Shown here: positions 22,801 to 33,295 of the stretch, one piece after another
How the letters are laid out: the number at the start of each line of letters is the position of its first letter
How positions within the stretch are numbered: the first letter of the stretch is position 1
Assembly (NCBI GenBank): GCA_015680685.1
Contig: MNCI01001033.1
Location: 9,008 to 57,584, forward strand
From: Gnetum montanum
Lineage: Eukaryota > Streptophyta > Gnetopsida > Gnetales > Gnetaceae
DNA length: 48,577 bases
Reading direction: 5' to 3'
Notes under the pieces: generated by a model
Database searches by the model: none
The model's input: only the letters and a program-made list of their open reading frames with translations
Told to the model about the DNA's origin: nothing
Made by a program: the position numbers and the translations under genes

Positions 22801-23853
22801 TGTATTGTGTACTATGCTTAATGTATGGTGCATTCTTGATTGATTATAGCTAATTCATATATGTGGTACTAACACCTATAGGCACCAGGCTTCAATGGGA
22901 TCCCTCTGAAGCTACTCACATTGATGCTATCCCTGAACTGCTAGGAAATATTGAGCAAGTCCCAAGGAATGTGTATGACGCATTTTCTGGTTGTGTCATA
23001 CAGAATGCCAAGTCGCTTTGGACTTGTAGGCGTTCAGTTGAGTACTTATGGGATGAGGTGCATTCATTGAAAGAAGCACTAGCAAAGGAGAGAGAGAAGA
23101 ACGAGGATCTCTAGTCCTGTTACGATCCTTATGCTGCTAGACTATCTGGTGATAGCACTTGGCGAACATCTAAAATCACCTATGCACACTACTGGATGAT
23201 TTTGAACAGCAAGGTGCAAACTACACGGGATTTGGCTGAGCAAAGGGCATAGATGGATTTGCTGAATAGAAAATTTCATGATTGGAAGTCCTTTGCAGCT
23301 AAGGTACAGAAATGGGGCCAAGACCAAAAGGACGACAAGCATCAGTATAAGAAATGGTTGAAGGAGGAGTTAGTTGAACATCGTCGGATGGAGATGTTCA
23401 TTGATGGGTTAGGCTTNCTAAAGTATAATTAACAGTAAGCTCATGGAGGGGGTTGATCCCCAAGGTCTTCTTCATCATCCACTCTCNGTTTTCTCTTGAG
23501 TGTCCTACCAGAACCTAAGTGGACAAGGGTAAAACCTTGGCTGGCATTGATCTTGGCTTGGAGGAGGATTGGGCAAATGTGTCTGAGGTGGAGATTCTAC
23601 GGCATTTGGAGGCCAACTTAGGACTTTCCTCATTTGTGAGTGTTTTATTATGGCATTTTTTTGCATGGTTTTATTGTTTTCATTGTTAGTGTTACTGTTT
23701 TTCTAGTTCTTGTGTTTATGATTTGCTTTACTACTCTTACCTGTTTGTTTTGTTTTCTATTTTTTGCTATAGGGACATGTTAATGATGGAGCTGGCCCTA
23801 GTGGAGTGAGAGTGGATGATGAAGAAGACCTTGGGGATCAACCCCCTCCATGA
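18754..23853 (+). pseudogene. Multi-exon antisense gene inside element II (between protease and RT)
   Basis: The gene lies opposite to gag-pol. Exons inferred from GT/AG sites and homology to 33700-37959: 18754-18893, 20323-20607, 20695-20966, 21056-22100, 22217-22501, 22590-22793, 22882-about 23635 (interrupted by assembly scars), 23773-23853. Phases agree at every junction. Start: ATG with MKDKGRGEATRDKGKRQ. Landmarks: GWLQEEW, EEVTVVTGRT, HGEVEKSQKWL, ISDLFDVPIDG, HPWIHHLF, an acidic exon 5, DVVAHLQEAHLELG, TRLQWDP, then a Glu/Lys/Arg-rich heptad-like stretch to VQKWGQ. It ends with DDEEDLGDQPPP and TGA. About six in-frame stops and two probable frameshifts are present. I do not recognise the family. 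The VSF...I..LF.VP segment faintly recalls plant 'transposon protein' or mobile-domain proteins. No catalytic motif is evident. Confidence 0.8.
23418..23486. repeat. 69-bp inverted copy of 23808-23876 bounded by two Ns
   Basis: The 69 bases between the Ns at 23417 and 23487 are the exact reverse complement of 23808-23876, which holds the end of the antisense gene. An exact inverted piece bounded by Ns is best explained by a contig end placed in the wrong orientation. Its removal would restore continuity in exon 7. Confidence 0.9.
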
Positions 23854-24214
23854 GCTTACTGTTAATTATACTTTAGCTATTAAATGTTTTTTGATTTTTG
23901 AATCTTTGATGGAAGTATGCGATTGATAAGTGTAATAATGTGGACCTAATTATGACATAATATGTTGAAATTTTACTACCATGTTGACATATCATTTTTT
24001 TTATTTTGTGTTTTCTCTTTTTATTTGCTTTTTCCAATATTATCGAGAACATATGCGTGTAACTAAATGTGAGACAAGTGAACAAAACGTGAATCAATAC
24101 TTGTAAAAGAAGAAAGTAACGAGAAGATGTAAATTAAGGCTACAACTTGTATTATTTAAACTAAAATTTGACATAACGTAGTGAAAATATGTAAACTTTG
24201 CGATGTATTAAATC
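23854..24214 (+). other. 3' flank of the antisense gene
   Basis: AT-rich sequence after the stop codon. I see no reading frame and no clear AATAAA signal. It should contain the polyadenylation region of the antisense gene and the start of the element's repeat array. Confidence 0.4.
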
Positions 24215-24495
24215 CTAGTTTAAAGCCATTTTGGGCTACTTAGATCAGTTTAAAGTCATGGTGGACTATTGCATCTGTTGCCAAGGAAAGAAAGGTTACT
24301 AGTTTTATGCCATAGTGGGCCAAAAGCAATAACAATTTTGAGAAACTTTTAAAAGGAACCGGTCATTTCTGACCATGGCTAGTTTAATGTCCTTGTGGAT
24401 GTTCGTTGGTAGTTTAATGTCATATTGGACATGTGGGAGTTTAACGTCATTTGAAACATGTGGTAGTTTAACGTCATTTTGGTCATGTGGTGATT
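24215..24495 (-). repeat. Array of inverted-repeat/TTAAACT units after protease (element II)
   Basis: On the minus strand, units such as GTCCACCATGACTTTAAACT (24266-24247) and GCCCACTATGGCATAAAACT (24320-24301) recur, followed by tighter copies at 24385-24480 spaced about 27 bases apart. The array lies between the protease and the antisense gene, as in element III at 33045-33295. Confidence 0.8.
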
Positions 24496-24500
24496 TCGTT

Positions 24501-25200
24501 CTAGTTGTTGAGTTGCCTCTTGATCTTTTGTAGCTTACATGTGGGTAAGATCTTATACTCACCTCCCCCTTCATCAGTGATTTCAAAGGGTAATTCTGAC
24601 CAAGAGACATCAGTGGGAATGACTCCTATGTTTGCGTTGTCTAGTTCTTCTTCAGTTTTGGTAGGATTACGAGTTGTCTTTGGGTTCATGTTTTGAAGCA
24701 TGTTCATAGTTTCTTGCTTAGGCTCAATAAACTCAACTTCTGACTCTTGATCTACTCCAGAGTGTAGGGAAGTGGGTGATACAGTCATATCCCCATGTAT
24801 GATGATTTCACCACCTTTGTAAGGTAGGTGGATCTCTTGATGGATTGGTGAGGATACGACTTTAAGTTGAGCTAGCCAAGGACGTCCTAGAATCAGATTG
24901 AACCCTGGCATTTCATCAACCACTACGAATTCAGCTAATGTGGGGAATTGGTCCTTGGTTATGAAATCTAAGGTAACCATACCTTTCACCCCAACATGGG
25001 AACCACTGAAGGATTTCAAGAAAGAGGTTGTCATTGGCTGTATTTTTTTAGTAAGTCCCAGTTTTTCGATGAAGGGAAAAGGTATTACGTTGGTCACCGC
25101 ACCGTCATCGACATGCACCCTATGTATCTTGAAATGATTGACCTATATCGTTATGAACATAGGGGTTGAGGTAACTTCTCTTGTTTTCTCATCTAGCTTA
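24501..25200 (-). pseudogene. Protease end of the gag-pro frame of element II
   Basis: This is the C-terminal third of the single gag-pro frame. The retropepsin-like core shows VDDGAVTNVIPF (Tat-type elements often have DDGSA-N here), LILGRPWLAQL and SPIHQEIHLPY, then an acidic tail ending LQKIKRQLNN and a stop at 24501. The stretch 25118-24501 is open without a stop. The same blocks occur in element III at 32406-32987. It would process the polyprotein. GTAAGC near 24540 on the minus strand could be a donor for a sense intron, but its position is not conserved in element III. Confidence 0.8.
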
Positions 25201-27890
25201 ATGTCCCTAGCACAAAACTCTAGGGATGTGGTCTTTGATTCCTAAAGTTACGGGAATAATACTGCATAAATGGATGGTTCATCTACAGGAAGGTCCTCAC
25301 TAATAGGGATCAAGGTCATTATTCATACAAGAGCTTTCTGATGTACTGGTGAAGTCATTACTAGGTTATACAAACTTAAGGAAGTGTTCTTTTGTTTTAA
25401 GGCTTGTGTGACCTAGGTCAATGCGCTTGCTAGATCTTTACCATTCAGGATACCCTTATCTATGGGGACTTGGTCCATTTGACCCAACATTCGTATTTCT
25501 TGTGGATGAATTTTTGCATTGGTAGCTGAGGACCCTAGATTGGGGACATGACCCATGAAATTATTCTTGTTTTGATGACTTATACTAGGTTCATTAATGG
25601 ACAGACTCATGGGAACAGTATTTAGCGATGTCGGCTTTGGTGGTCCTAATTTGTACTAATGGTTTTCTCTTTCCATGTGCTCTCTTATTAGCCTATCGGA
25701 AAGATGTTCTTGCTGAGGTCATGGGGGAACTGAGGTGGGTTGGACATCAGAGTGTCTTGGCACTCGGATCATAAAGGGGATTGGTCGATTTTTAGATGGT
25801 GTGGTTGTTGCTGCAACGGAAGGAGGTACGCGGATGAAGAATGGTTTTTGTGATGTAGGGGATGTGCATACGATGAAAGGAGTTTGAGGAGATGTTGGTG
25901 TAGGTGTGTTTCCTAAAGGCCTGTAGATCACAAAAGGTTTTTGCGGGATGTCTTGTCTACTTTCCACATGGATAGTATTAATTACATACGGTGCATCATT
26001 GGTGTTAAGAGGATCCTTGTAGACTCCCATGGGTTGGTTTTGGGGTCTCATTGGGTTTGTGTCATCGAATACTACTTCACCCTTATCAATCACGCATTGT
26101 ATATCCTATTTCAAGGTGAAACAGTAATAAGTCCCATGACCACACCTTTGATGATATTCACAAAACCTATCCAACCTAAAGCCTCTTGGATTGGGGGGTT
26201 CATTAGCTGTTGCTATGGTTGGGTTCTTGGCCAACTTATAGAATCGATCATGTCTTTGAGATGCTGCGAGGAACATTTGTTTATGTTTGATTAACTCGGC
26301 CTTTAGAAGTTGATCAAGAAATTGTGAAGGCTTCGCAAGCAAGGATGTATATTGAGCAGGGTCTTTTCTTTCGAATGTATGAGTGTGACCCATGTTGGTG
26401 TTTCTATTTGAGGAGGTTTCGGGTGTAGGTGCAGGTGTGTTTCTTTCATAGCTATTTGGGATAGTAGGTTGTTTTCCCTTTTGTCCTAGATGGTTAGGTT
26501 GGGCTGTTTCGGCCACTGTTGCTACTGTTGTTTTGGATTTATCTTTTCTCGTATGTTGGCTCCTAAAGGTCGAGTAAGCTAGGTCATTGCTTGTTTGTGC
26601 TTCTTCTTCTATGTCCTTAATTTGCACAAACGCTTGGCTCAATGTACGGGCTTTCAAATAGTAAAGCTTTGACTTAATAAAGTCATTCACGGCCACCTTA
26701 AGGATGGTAAGCAGATATGTTTCAGGGATGGGCTCATGAAGTTCATTCAAGGCTACACTTCACCTTTGGATGAATTTCTGTGCTGGCTCTAAAAGTGCTT
26801 GTTTAATTTGGATCAAGCTATCTAACGTGGCTTCAGGTTTCAGATTGTACTTGAAACGAGTGATAAATTGATGCAACAAGTCCTGTAGAGAAGATATGAA
26901 GCTATGGGGTAAGGCTCGGTACCAATCTAGGGCTTTTTCGGTTAAGGACATGGCAAACACACATAGGATTACATGAGGCCATGCCTGAAGCAATAAACAT
27001 TCTATTCAAAATGTTACTAGGTGAGCGTTTGGATCTCCCTCTTCATTGTACTTGGTTAGCTGGGGTAATGAAACTCCCTTTGGCAAGGTTAGCAGTGGAA
27101 CTGAGGGGTTAATTGGATCATCTTGATAAAAGTCTAGTACCTTGACTTCCTTAGTGTTCATAGTTTTAAGGCGTTTTAATTCTTCTACTAATGAGTGCAT
27201 CATTTTCTTCGTATCTGCCCACTCTTGAGCTATAGGCAGACCAGCTGGTTGAGTAGATGGTGTTTGATAATGACTTGATTGTTGCATCGTTTGTGGAAAG
27301 AGAGATTGTTGGACCATTGTTTGTTGTGGTGGGGTAACGTTCAGGCTTGCTACGAGGTGTGGTATGCTATAATGAGTAGACAGGTTTTGCTTAACAACTG
27401 GTGAGACCCACTTCCTAGTCACAGGTTGTGAAGTGACCAATGATGCTTGCTGGATTTGCACTTGAGGTATGTAATGGGTGGATGTAGAAGCTGGTATGAC
27501 TGATGGCATCCCAATCACTTGAGGTCGGAAGGTTGATCTTGCATTAGTTTGGGGAGGAGGTTGTTGGGTTTGTATTTGCAAAGGTGTGATGGAAGTGGAC
27601 GTGTTAGATTGAACGTTGAATTTGGAGAAGATGGGAATGGGAGTGGCTACTTCCTGTAGAGAAGCTGGTGGTGGAAATATTGTCTCTTCCAGGAAAGGTT
27701 GAAACAATGGATTTGTATGGGCATGGGGGCTAATGGTATGATACGAATCCTCATGTTTGGATTGGGTTGCGAAGTCGTCTTCCTCGTCTCCACCCTGAGG
27801 CTCTATTGGGGGTAGCTATAGGACTTGACTTCTTGCCATGAGAAGCTGGGATATGATTTTAGCTCGGTAGAATCATATTGTTAGCTCCCG
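25201..27890 (-). pseudogene. gag of element II, lacking its N-terminus
   Basis: The frame is continuous with the protease. From the break at about 27890 it reads AKIISQLLMARSQVL, which aligns with an internal part of element III gag (DQLIQLARLRE), so the true start is missing. The ATG at 27839 is internal. A Gln/Pro/Thr-rich region follows, then the core VLDFYQDDPINP, NEEGDPNAHLVTF, EKALDWYRALP, RFKYNLKPEATLD and NDFIKSKLYYLKARTL. Next come a charged linker and a knuckle-like C-x3-H-x2-C-x-H motif (CEYHQRCGHGTYYC, about 26130). Only point stops break it: every open segment from 27839 to 24501 is in the same frame. Confidence 0.85.
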
Positions 27891-27900
27891 AGTCTACCAC
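27880..27900. other. Head-to-head junction of elements II and III
   Basis: To the left is minus-strand gag of element II, cut within its N-terminal domain. To the right is plus-strand LTR sequence of element III that matches only the last 450-500 bases of the complete LTR (from about 44897). Neither side shows an element end, so this is a rearrangement breakpoint, not an insertion boundary. The exact base cannot be fixed, because weak similarity to the LTR extends left to about 27850. Confidence 0.6.
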
Positions 27901-28351
27901 CTTGGTAGAATTTTCACATCGTCAGCTCCTGAGTCCATGCCCACGAACTCAACAGTGCTGCTCTACATGCCCTGGTTACTCTTGGGATCTCTGCACTCCT
28001 TGACATTGTGCAAGCGATTGTATCCATCTTGACAGAGCAAGCTTATAACTTCGGAGTGGTGCATTTTTCTAACTACATTTTACTTGGTTTCCTACTTATT
28101 GCTGTGTTTTACATTTTTTTCTACCTTATTTACTTTCAAGCATTACTTCACGCTTTCATTTCTATTTTCAAATTATATGTTGAAAAAGGCTATATAGATG
28201 CCGATTAAGTGCCTGTCTGATTGACCAGACCATTTAGAGCACCTCGTGTCCGCTCACACCTAGCACGGTCCTCCCACGGATATAGGGTTGAGACTGTTGC
28301 ACCCACTGACCCCTCGGTGTTTTCTAGTCACCGATGTTTTCGGTCGCTACA
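27897..28351 (+). mobile_element. Truncated 5' LTR of element III
   Basis: Bases 27897-28351 align throughout with 44899-45355 and both end GTCGCTACA. The two are clearly diverged, mostly by transitions (roughly 85 percent identical by eye), so the insertion is old. U3 with the TATA box is absent from this copy. Confidence 0.85.
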
Positions 28352-28357
28352 GTTTTT

Positions 28358-28374
28358 TGGTGCTAGAAGGAGGG
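28358..28374 (+). other. Primer-binding site region of element III
   Basis: TGGTGCTAGAAGGAGGG begins six bases after the LTR end. It resembles the TGGCGCTAGAAGGAGGG leader found in several plant Ty3/gypsy elements. I do not assign the tRNA from memory. Confidence 0.55.
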
Positions 28375-28429
28375 TGTTTTGGTGCCTTTTTTGTGTGTCA
28401 TGGTAGTTCTATGAGCCTTATGCACCCTG

Positions 28430-29110
28430 GTATGCATTAGCATAAATGTGACACCCTCTTACAGTTGTTTACGCTTTGTGTGGTTTAGATTGGCCACCTT
28501 GACGATTCCTCGGGAGCCCTACAGAACACAAGACCTTTGATCGCCAGCTGACTAGCCTATCTTACGGTAGTCTTGCATGCGTTTTGTACCCCATCATGTG
28601 TGGTATAGAGCGGTCACCTTAACAATTCCTTGGGGATCCTACGAGATGCAAAGCCTTTGATTGCTACTTAACTTGCCCATCCTATGGTAGTCTTACATGC
28701 TCCCTGTGCCCTATCGTGCACTAACGTAAATGCGACACCCTCTTGCGGTTGTTTACGCTTTGTGTGGTATAGGTCGGTCACTTCGACGGTTCCTCCGAAA
28801 CCCTGTGAGACATAAAGCCTCCTTGATTGCTAGTTAACTAAATGTGTCTTACGGTGGTCTTGCATGCGTTTTATACCCCATCATGTGGTACAGATCGGTC
28901 ACTCTAACGGTCCCTCAGGGATCCTGCGAGACGCAAAGCCTTTGACTGCTAGCTAACTTGCCCATCTTATGGTAGTCTTGCATGCACTCTATACCCTATC
29001 GTGCACTAGCATAAATGTGACAGCCTTTCGTGGTTGTTTACGCTTTGTGTGGTATAGATCAATCGCTTTGACAGTTCCTTGGGAACTTGGCAAGATGTAA
29101 AGCCTTCTTT
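28430..29110 (+). repeat. Tandem repeat of about 285 bp in the leader of element III
   Basis: TTTACGCTTTGTGTGGT recurs at 28468, 28752 and 29037 (spacing 284 and 285), and GCATGCGTTTT recurs at 28575 and 28861 (286). Each unit consists of two related halves of about 142 bp sharing the CGGTCAC...GACGGTTCCT and ...AAAGCCT...TTGATTGCTAG blocks. The array spans most of the untranslated leader between PBS and gag. Confidence 0.8.
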
Positions 29111-29171
29111 TTGTTGCTTTCCGGTTTCTTTGTGCTCTTTGTGTTCCTCTTGCATAGCTACTTGCTTAATA

Positions 29172-32100
29172 ATGGCTTTTTCGAACACTGTCGCTAACAC
29201 CTTCAACGTTGAAGTTCCCATCATGGTTCAAGGCACTACTGGTGCCGAACAACCACTGAACCTGACATTGGAGATGCGTTGATCTCTCAAAATCCAAAAT
29301 CGAGGACCTGATGGATTGGCCCAGCAACACGAGCATTATAGCTTCCTCTGCACGAAGGTGCAGGCAAATCTACCCTTAGATGTACATGAACTCAAGGACA
29401 AACATAGCTTCGAGTTCGCTTACTGTAAGGGGAAGGAGTTTGTTCCTACTCCCGGCATTTCCTTACCTTTGACACAGATAGACCAAAGGCTTCTAGACCA
29501 ACTGATCCAATTGGCTAGGCTTAGGGAGTAGCAAGACATAGTGTCCAACCAAGATGACATGTTTCAGGATGGATAGGAGGAGCTTGAGTCCCAATCAGAT
29601 GAGGGAGGTCCAACCAACCCTGTTCATGTCCCTCCTACCCAGTATTTCTGGTCCAAGCCGTTGTCTATCACTGCTCCCTTTGTGATTATGTCTACACCTC
29701 TACAACTTGCAATTACAACTGCTATGGGTAGCCATGCCAATCCCGCGGTGTTTCAATGCCCTCTTTCGCTTGTTTCACCTGTGTCATTTGTGGCTACTAT
29801 CCCTTTGCAAGCTGTTTAGTAGTCTACTCCTATAGCACATCATAAGCTAATGATAGCTACCCTACTACATGTTCATACCATGCCTACTTCACAATCATAC
29901 GCAACTTCTGCATCTATTCCTATATTCACTGCTATTCCACCCACTATGGTGGGCCCCGGCCAGTCCACATGGTGGGCCCCATTTGCTTCTTTTCCTACCC
30001 CACAAACTTTGCAGATGTCTTACTATATTTGCCCTCAAACCTACGAAGCCTCATAAATGGTACAACCTAATATGGGGTTATGGTCTGTTCCACTGGTGAC
30101 ACAAGCAGTGTATCCAGTGGCTCAAATTGTGGTTGCTGCTCCAACAACACCACCTGTCGGGTGGTGGACAACATAAGCAGCACTACCTGCGGGGGCTACC
30201 CCAATGGTACCACCAATGGGTCACACTACCACCCCCGTCATACCATAGGTGGGAGCTACCTCCGCAGCTCCCCAACCATCCATGTCGTTGTAGGGTCTGG
30301 ACCAAGCATTCCAGCTTATCTAGACCCTCACTAAGGAAATAAAACACCTCAAAGCTACTGGGTATGACATGGTACAAGTCATGGACTTCTACCAGGATGA
30401 CCCTATCAGCCCTGTAATCCCTGCTTTGACATTATCCCCAAGGATGTCTCTTCCACACTTCACAAAGTACGATGGGGAGGGAGATCCCAATGCACATCTT
30501 ATCACCTTCAGGTCTAAGTCTTTGCTATTGCAACAATGGCCACACACAATTATTCACGTCTTCGCCATGTCCCTAGCTGGGAAAGCCTTGGATTAGTACC
30601 ACGTGCTGCCATGCTCATCCATTGCAACTTTGGAAGAGTTGCTGACCCAGTTGATGATGCGCTTCGAGTACAACTTGAAGCCAGAAACCACGTTGGATCA
30701 GTTGATGAGTGTGAAGCAAGACCCCCTAGAGCTAGTCCAAAATTTCATTCAGCGTTGGAGTGCAACCCTTAACGAAATTCTTGAGCCCATCTTGGAGGCC
30801 CACCTGCGGGCCGTCTTTAAGGGCACAGTGAACGACTTCATCAAGTTCAAACTATACTATCTTGCTCCTCGCTCTCTTAGTCAAGCTTTTGCTCAAACCA
30901 AGAGCATACAAGACGTGGCTGAGGCAAGTAAATACCTAGCTTACATCGCTTACAAAAATACGTTCACAAAGAAGGATAAGGGTAAAGCCCCAACAACCAC
31001 AGTGGCCACTGTGGCGACCGAGGCCAAGCCCAAACCTAGCAACAATGGTAGTAAAAACTACAAGAAACCAGTTGCACCCGTGACTGACCCCATGCCCAAA
31101 TAGGACCACATGCCGCAACCTGCTATACCTACACTTGAGGCATCTGCACAATCCAAACCCAACTTTGAGCACAAAGACCACTCGAAGTACACCCCACTGC
31201 CTCTTAATCCCTTAGAGCTTCTGAAGCAACTATTGGTAGCGGGGTACATCCAACATAAGTAGATGTTGAAAGAAGCAATCACGAGACATCAACGCTACTG
31301 CGAGATCCTTAGGAACCCCTCTTTGGCCCTACTCAATGAGCCTCCAATTCCAAGGGGTTTCAGGCTAGACAAGTTTTGTGACTACCACCAATAGTGTGGT
31401 CACAACATGGAATACTATTTGGCCTTGTAGGATGACATCCAGAGATTAATCGACCAAGGGAAACTGGTGCTAGACGAAAGCACCCTAGTACGTTCTAAAA
31501 ACCAATCTATGCATGTCTACATAGATCCCCTAAATGCCAACAATGTCAGTTACGTAATCAACGCCATCGGCATTGACAGTGATCCTAGGCCACCCCAGCA
31601 GCCATTCGTGATCCATGTGCCTCAGTGTAGTGCAGCAGTACCACGAGCGACTAATCAAAGCTCATAGCAACCGTTCATCTTGACAGTCCCACCATGGGCA
31701 TCCACTTTTGCACCACCTATTGGCAGGGCCACACAGTCCTGCCTGTTAACACCTCTAGCTCCATTCATCATTAGGGGGCTGATGTCCTCAACAACCCCTG
31801 TCTCACGCAAAATAACTGAACAATCTTCTCGTCCCGCAACGCGAGAAGTCCACTTCACGAGCAAGATGTCGAAGGGAAGTATCGTCCAAGGTACCCCCAG
31901 GCCTACGTCTTTGCTCCTTGCATCTATGCCTTTGCCACCAAAGGTGAAGTTCGACACGACCATGCAGCTTGCATCACTTTGTCAAAAAGGGTTTGAACCC
32001 AGATCCAAAGTTGCCCCTCCTCGAGAAATTCGTCTTCTGGAACAAATAGAAGAGGAGGAAAGCATCAAACAAGGGAGAGGCCAAGATCTCTTAGACACCC

Positions 32101-32987
32101 TCGCACAGGTCAGAGAAGCTCTAAAACAAAAAAACACTACATTGAGCTTGTATGACTTGATCATGACATCAATCCCACACCGCGAGGCCCTGATCTACAT
32201 GTTGACAGCGACTACAATCAATGAAGACATGCCAGCGGAGGAAGAAACAATCTACTCGATCATGTTTCCCTCCGCGCCTGCAAGGTCAGAACAGCCTCAA
32301 TTAACCTTTTGCAATGATGCCATTAGGAAAGATCCCGAAGGGGGTCAAGTGACTACGGTGCCCCTTTTCATCACAATTCGGGTTGGCCAACACTAGATTC
32401 AAAGGGTACATGTTGACGATGGGGCTGCCACGAATGTCATCCCCTTCTCCATTGTAGACAAGTTGGGCTTGGTTGACCAAATTAAACCCACAACAACGTC
32501 ATGCCTAAGGTCATTCAATGGGATGCGAGTCATGGTAAAGGGCACAGTTCACATAATCTTCATAGTAGGGGACTAGTTCCCCACAAACGCAACGTTCATC
32601 GTAGTTGAGGAAATGTCCAGGTTCAACCTGATCTTAGGGAGATCATGGTTAGCACAACTTAGGTCTGTCTCCTCACCCATACACCAAGAAATCCACTTGC
32701 CTTATGCAGGCATTGAAGTGGTGATCCACGGTGACGAAGTAGCAATGCAAGCGATCCACAACGTAGGCATGGAAGAAGGCTCAGAGGTCATAACTTCTGA
32801 GAATGAAGTGCTTGTTGCAACTTACATTGACCGCTTGGTAGGGAGGTCGGCTCAGCAAGATGATCCCCAAAGCGAAAATACATGGACTAAGTTACCCTTC
32901 CAAGTGGGAGGCGACGGCTTAGATGAAGGCCCTGGTGGAGTGCCTCGGCCTTACGTCTCACTCAATCTACGTCAGGTCAAGAAGTAG
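29172..32987 (+). pseudogene. gag-pro of element III, one frame with stops
   Basis: ATG at 29172 (MAFSNTVANTF) opens a frame of 1272 codons ending TAG at 32987, with many in-frame stops but no frameshift that I can find. Domains: an N-terminal part (29172-29570), a Pro/Thr/Val-rich spacer (29600-30330), and a gag core with VMDFYQDDPISP, DGEGDPNAHLITF and NDFIKFKLYYLAPRSL (30369-30900). Then come a Lys-rich linker, a knuckle remnant CDYHQ-CGHN (about 31378), a Pro-rich linker, and protease with VDDGAATNVIPF (about 32410), LILGRSWLAQL and SPIHQEIHLPY. At 30595 the Trp of ALDWY is TAG, and at 31260 a Gln position is TAG. It aligns along its length with element II. Confidence 0.9.
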
Positions 32988-33044
32988 CTTCGCCTAACGT
33001 AGCAACCCAACTGCTTCTTGCCCACACATTGCTCATGCTTCTAT

Positions 33045-33295
33045 GCTATGGCCCGAAATGGCCTAAAACTAGCGATGTGCATTTAAGCAATGGCCCGAGA
33101 TGGCCTAAAACTATGCCATGGCCCGAAATGACCTGAAACTATGCTACACTATGGCCCAAAATGGCCTAAAACTAGCAATGGCGCGAAATGGCCTAAAACT
33201 AGCATAAGTTACCAATTAGTCATTGTTCAAGTTGTTGATGCATCATCTCTTTGGCATGTCATGCAATGGCCTGAAATAGCCTAAAACTAGCACAT
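33045..33295 (+). repeat. Array of inverted-repeat/TAAAACTAG units after protease (element III)
   Basis: GGCCCGAAATGGCC (33050-33063) followed by TAAAACTAGCGA recurs about seven times in variants, for example GGCCCGAGATGGCC and GGCCTGAAATAGCC. Each unit is an inverted repeat of 4 bp arms around a 6-base loop, followed by the AAACTA block. Confidence 0.85.

Noticed and set aside
27837-27839. ATG as true start of gag in element II
   Set aside because: Upstream residues (AKIISQLL) still align with element III gag, so the start was lost at the breakpoint.
30080-30342. Cys/Gly/Thr-rich open frame in element III gag
   Set aside because: It is out of frame with the gag frame, which continues at 29850 and 30369 in phase.
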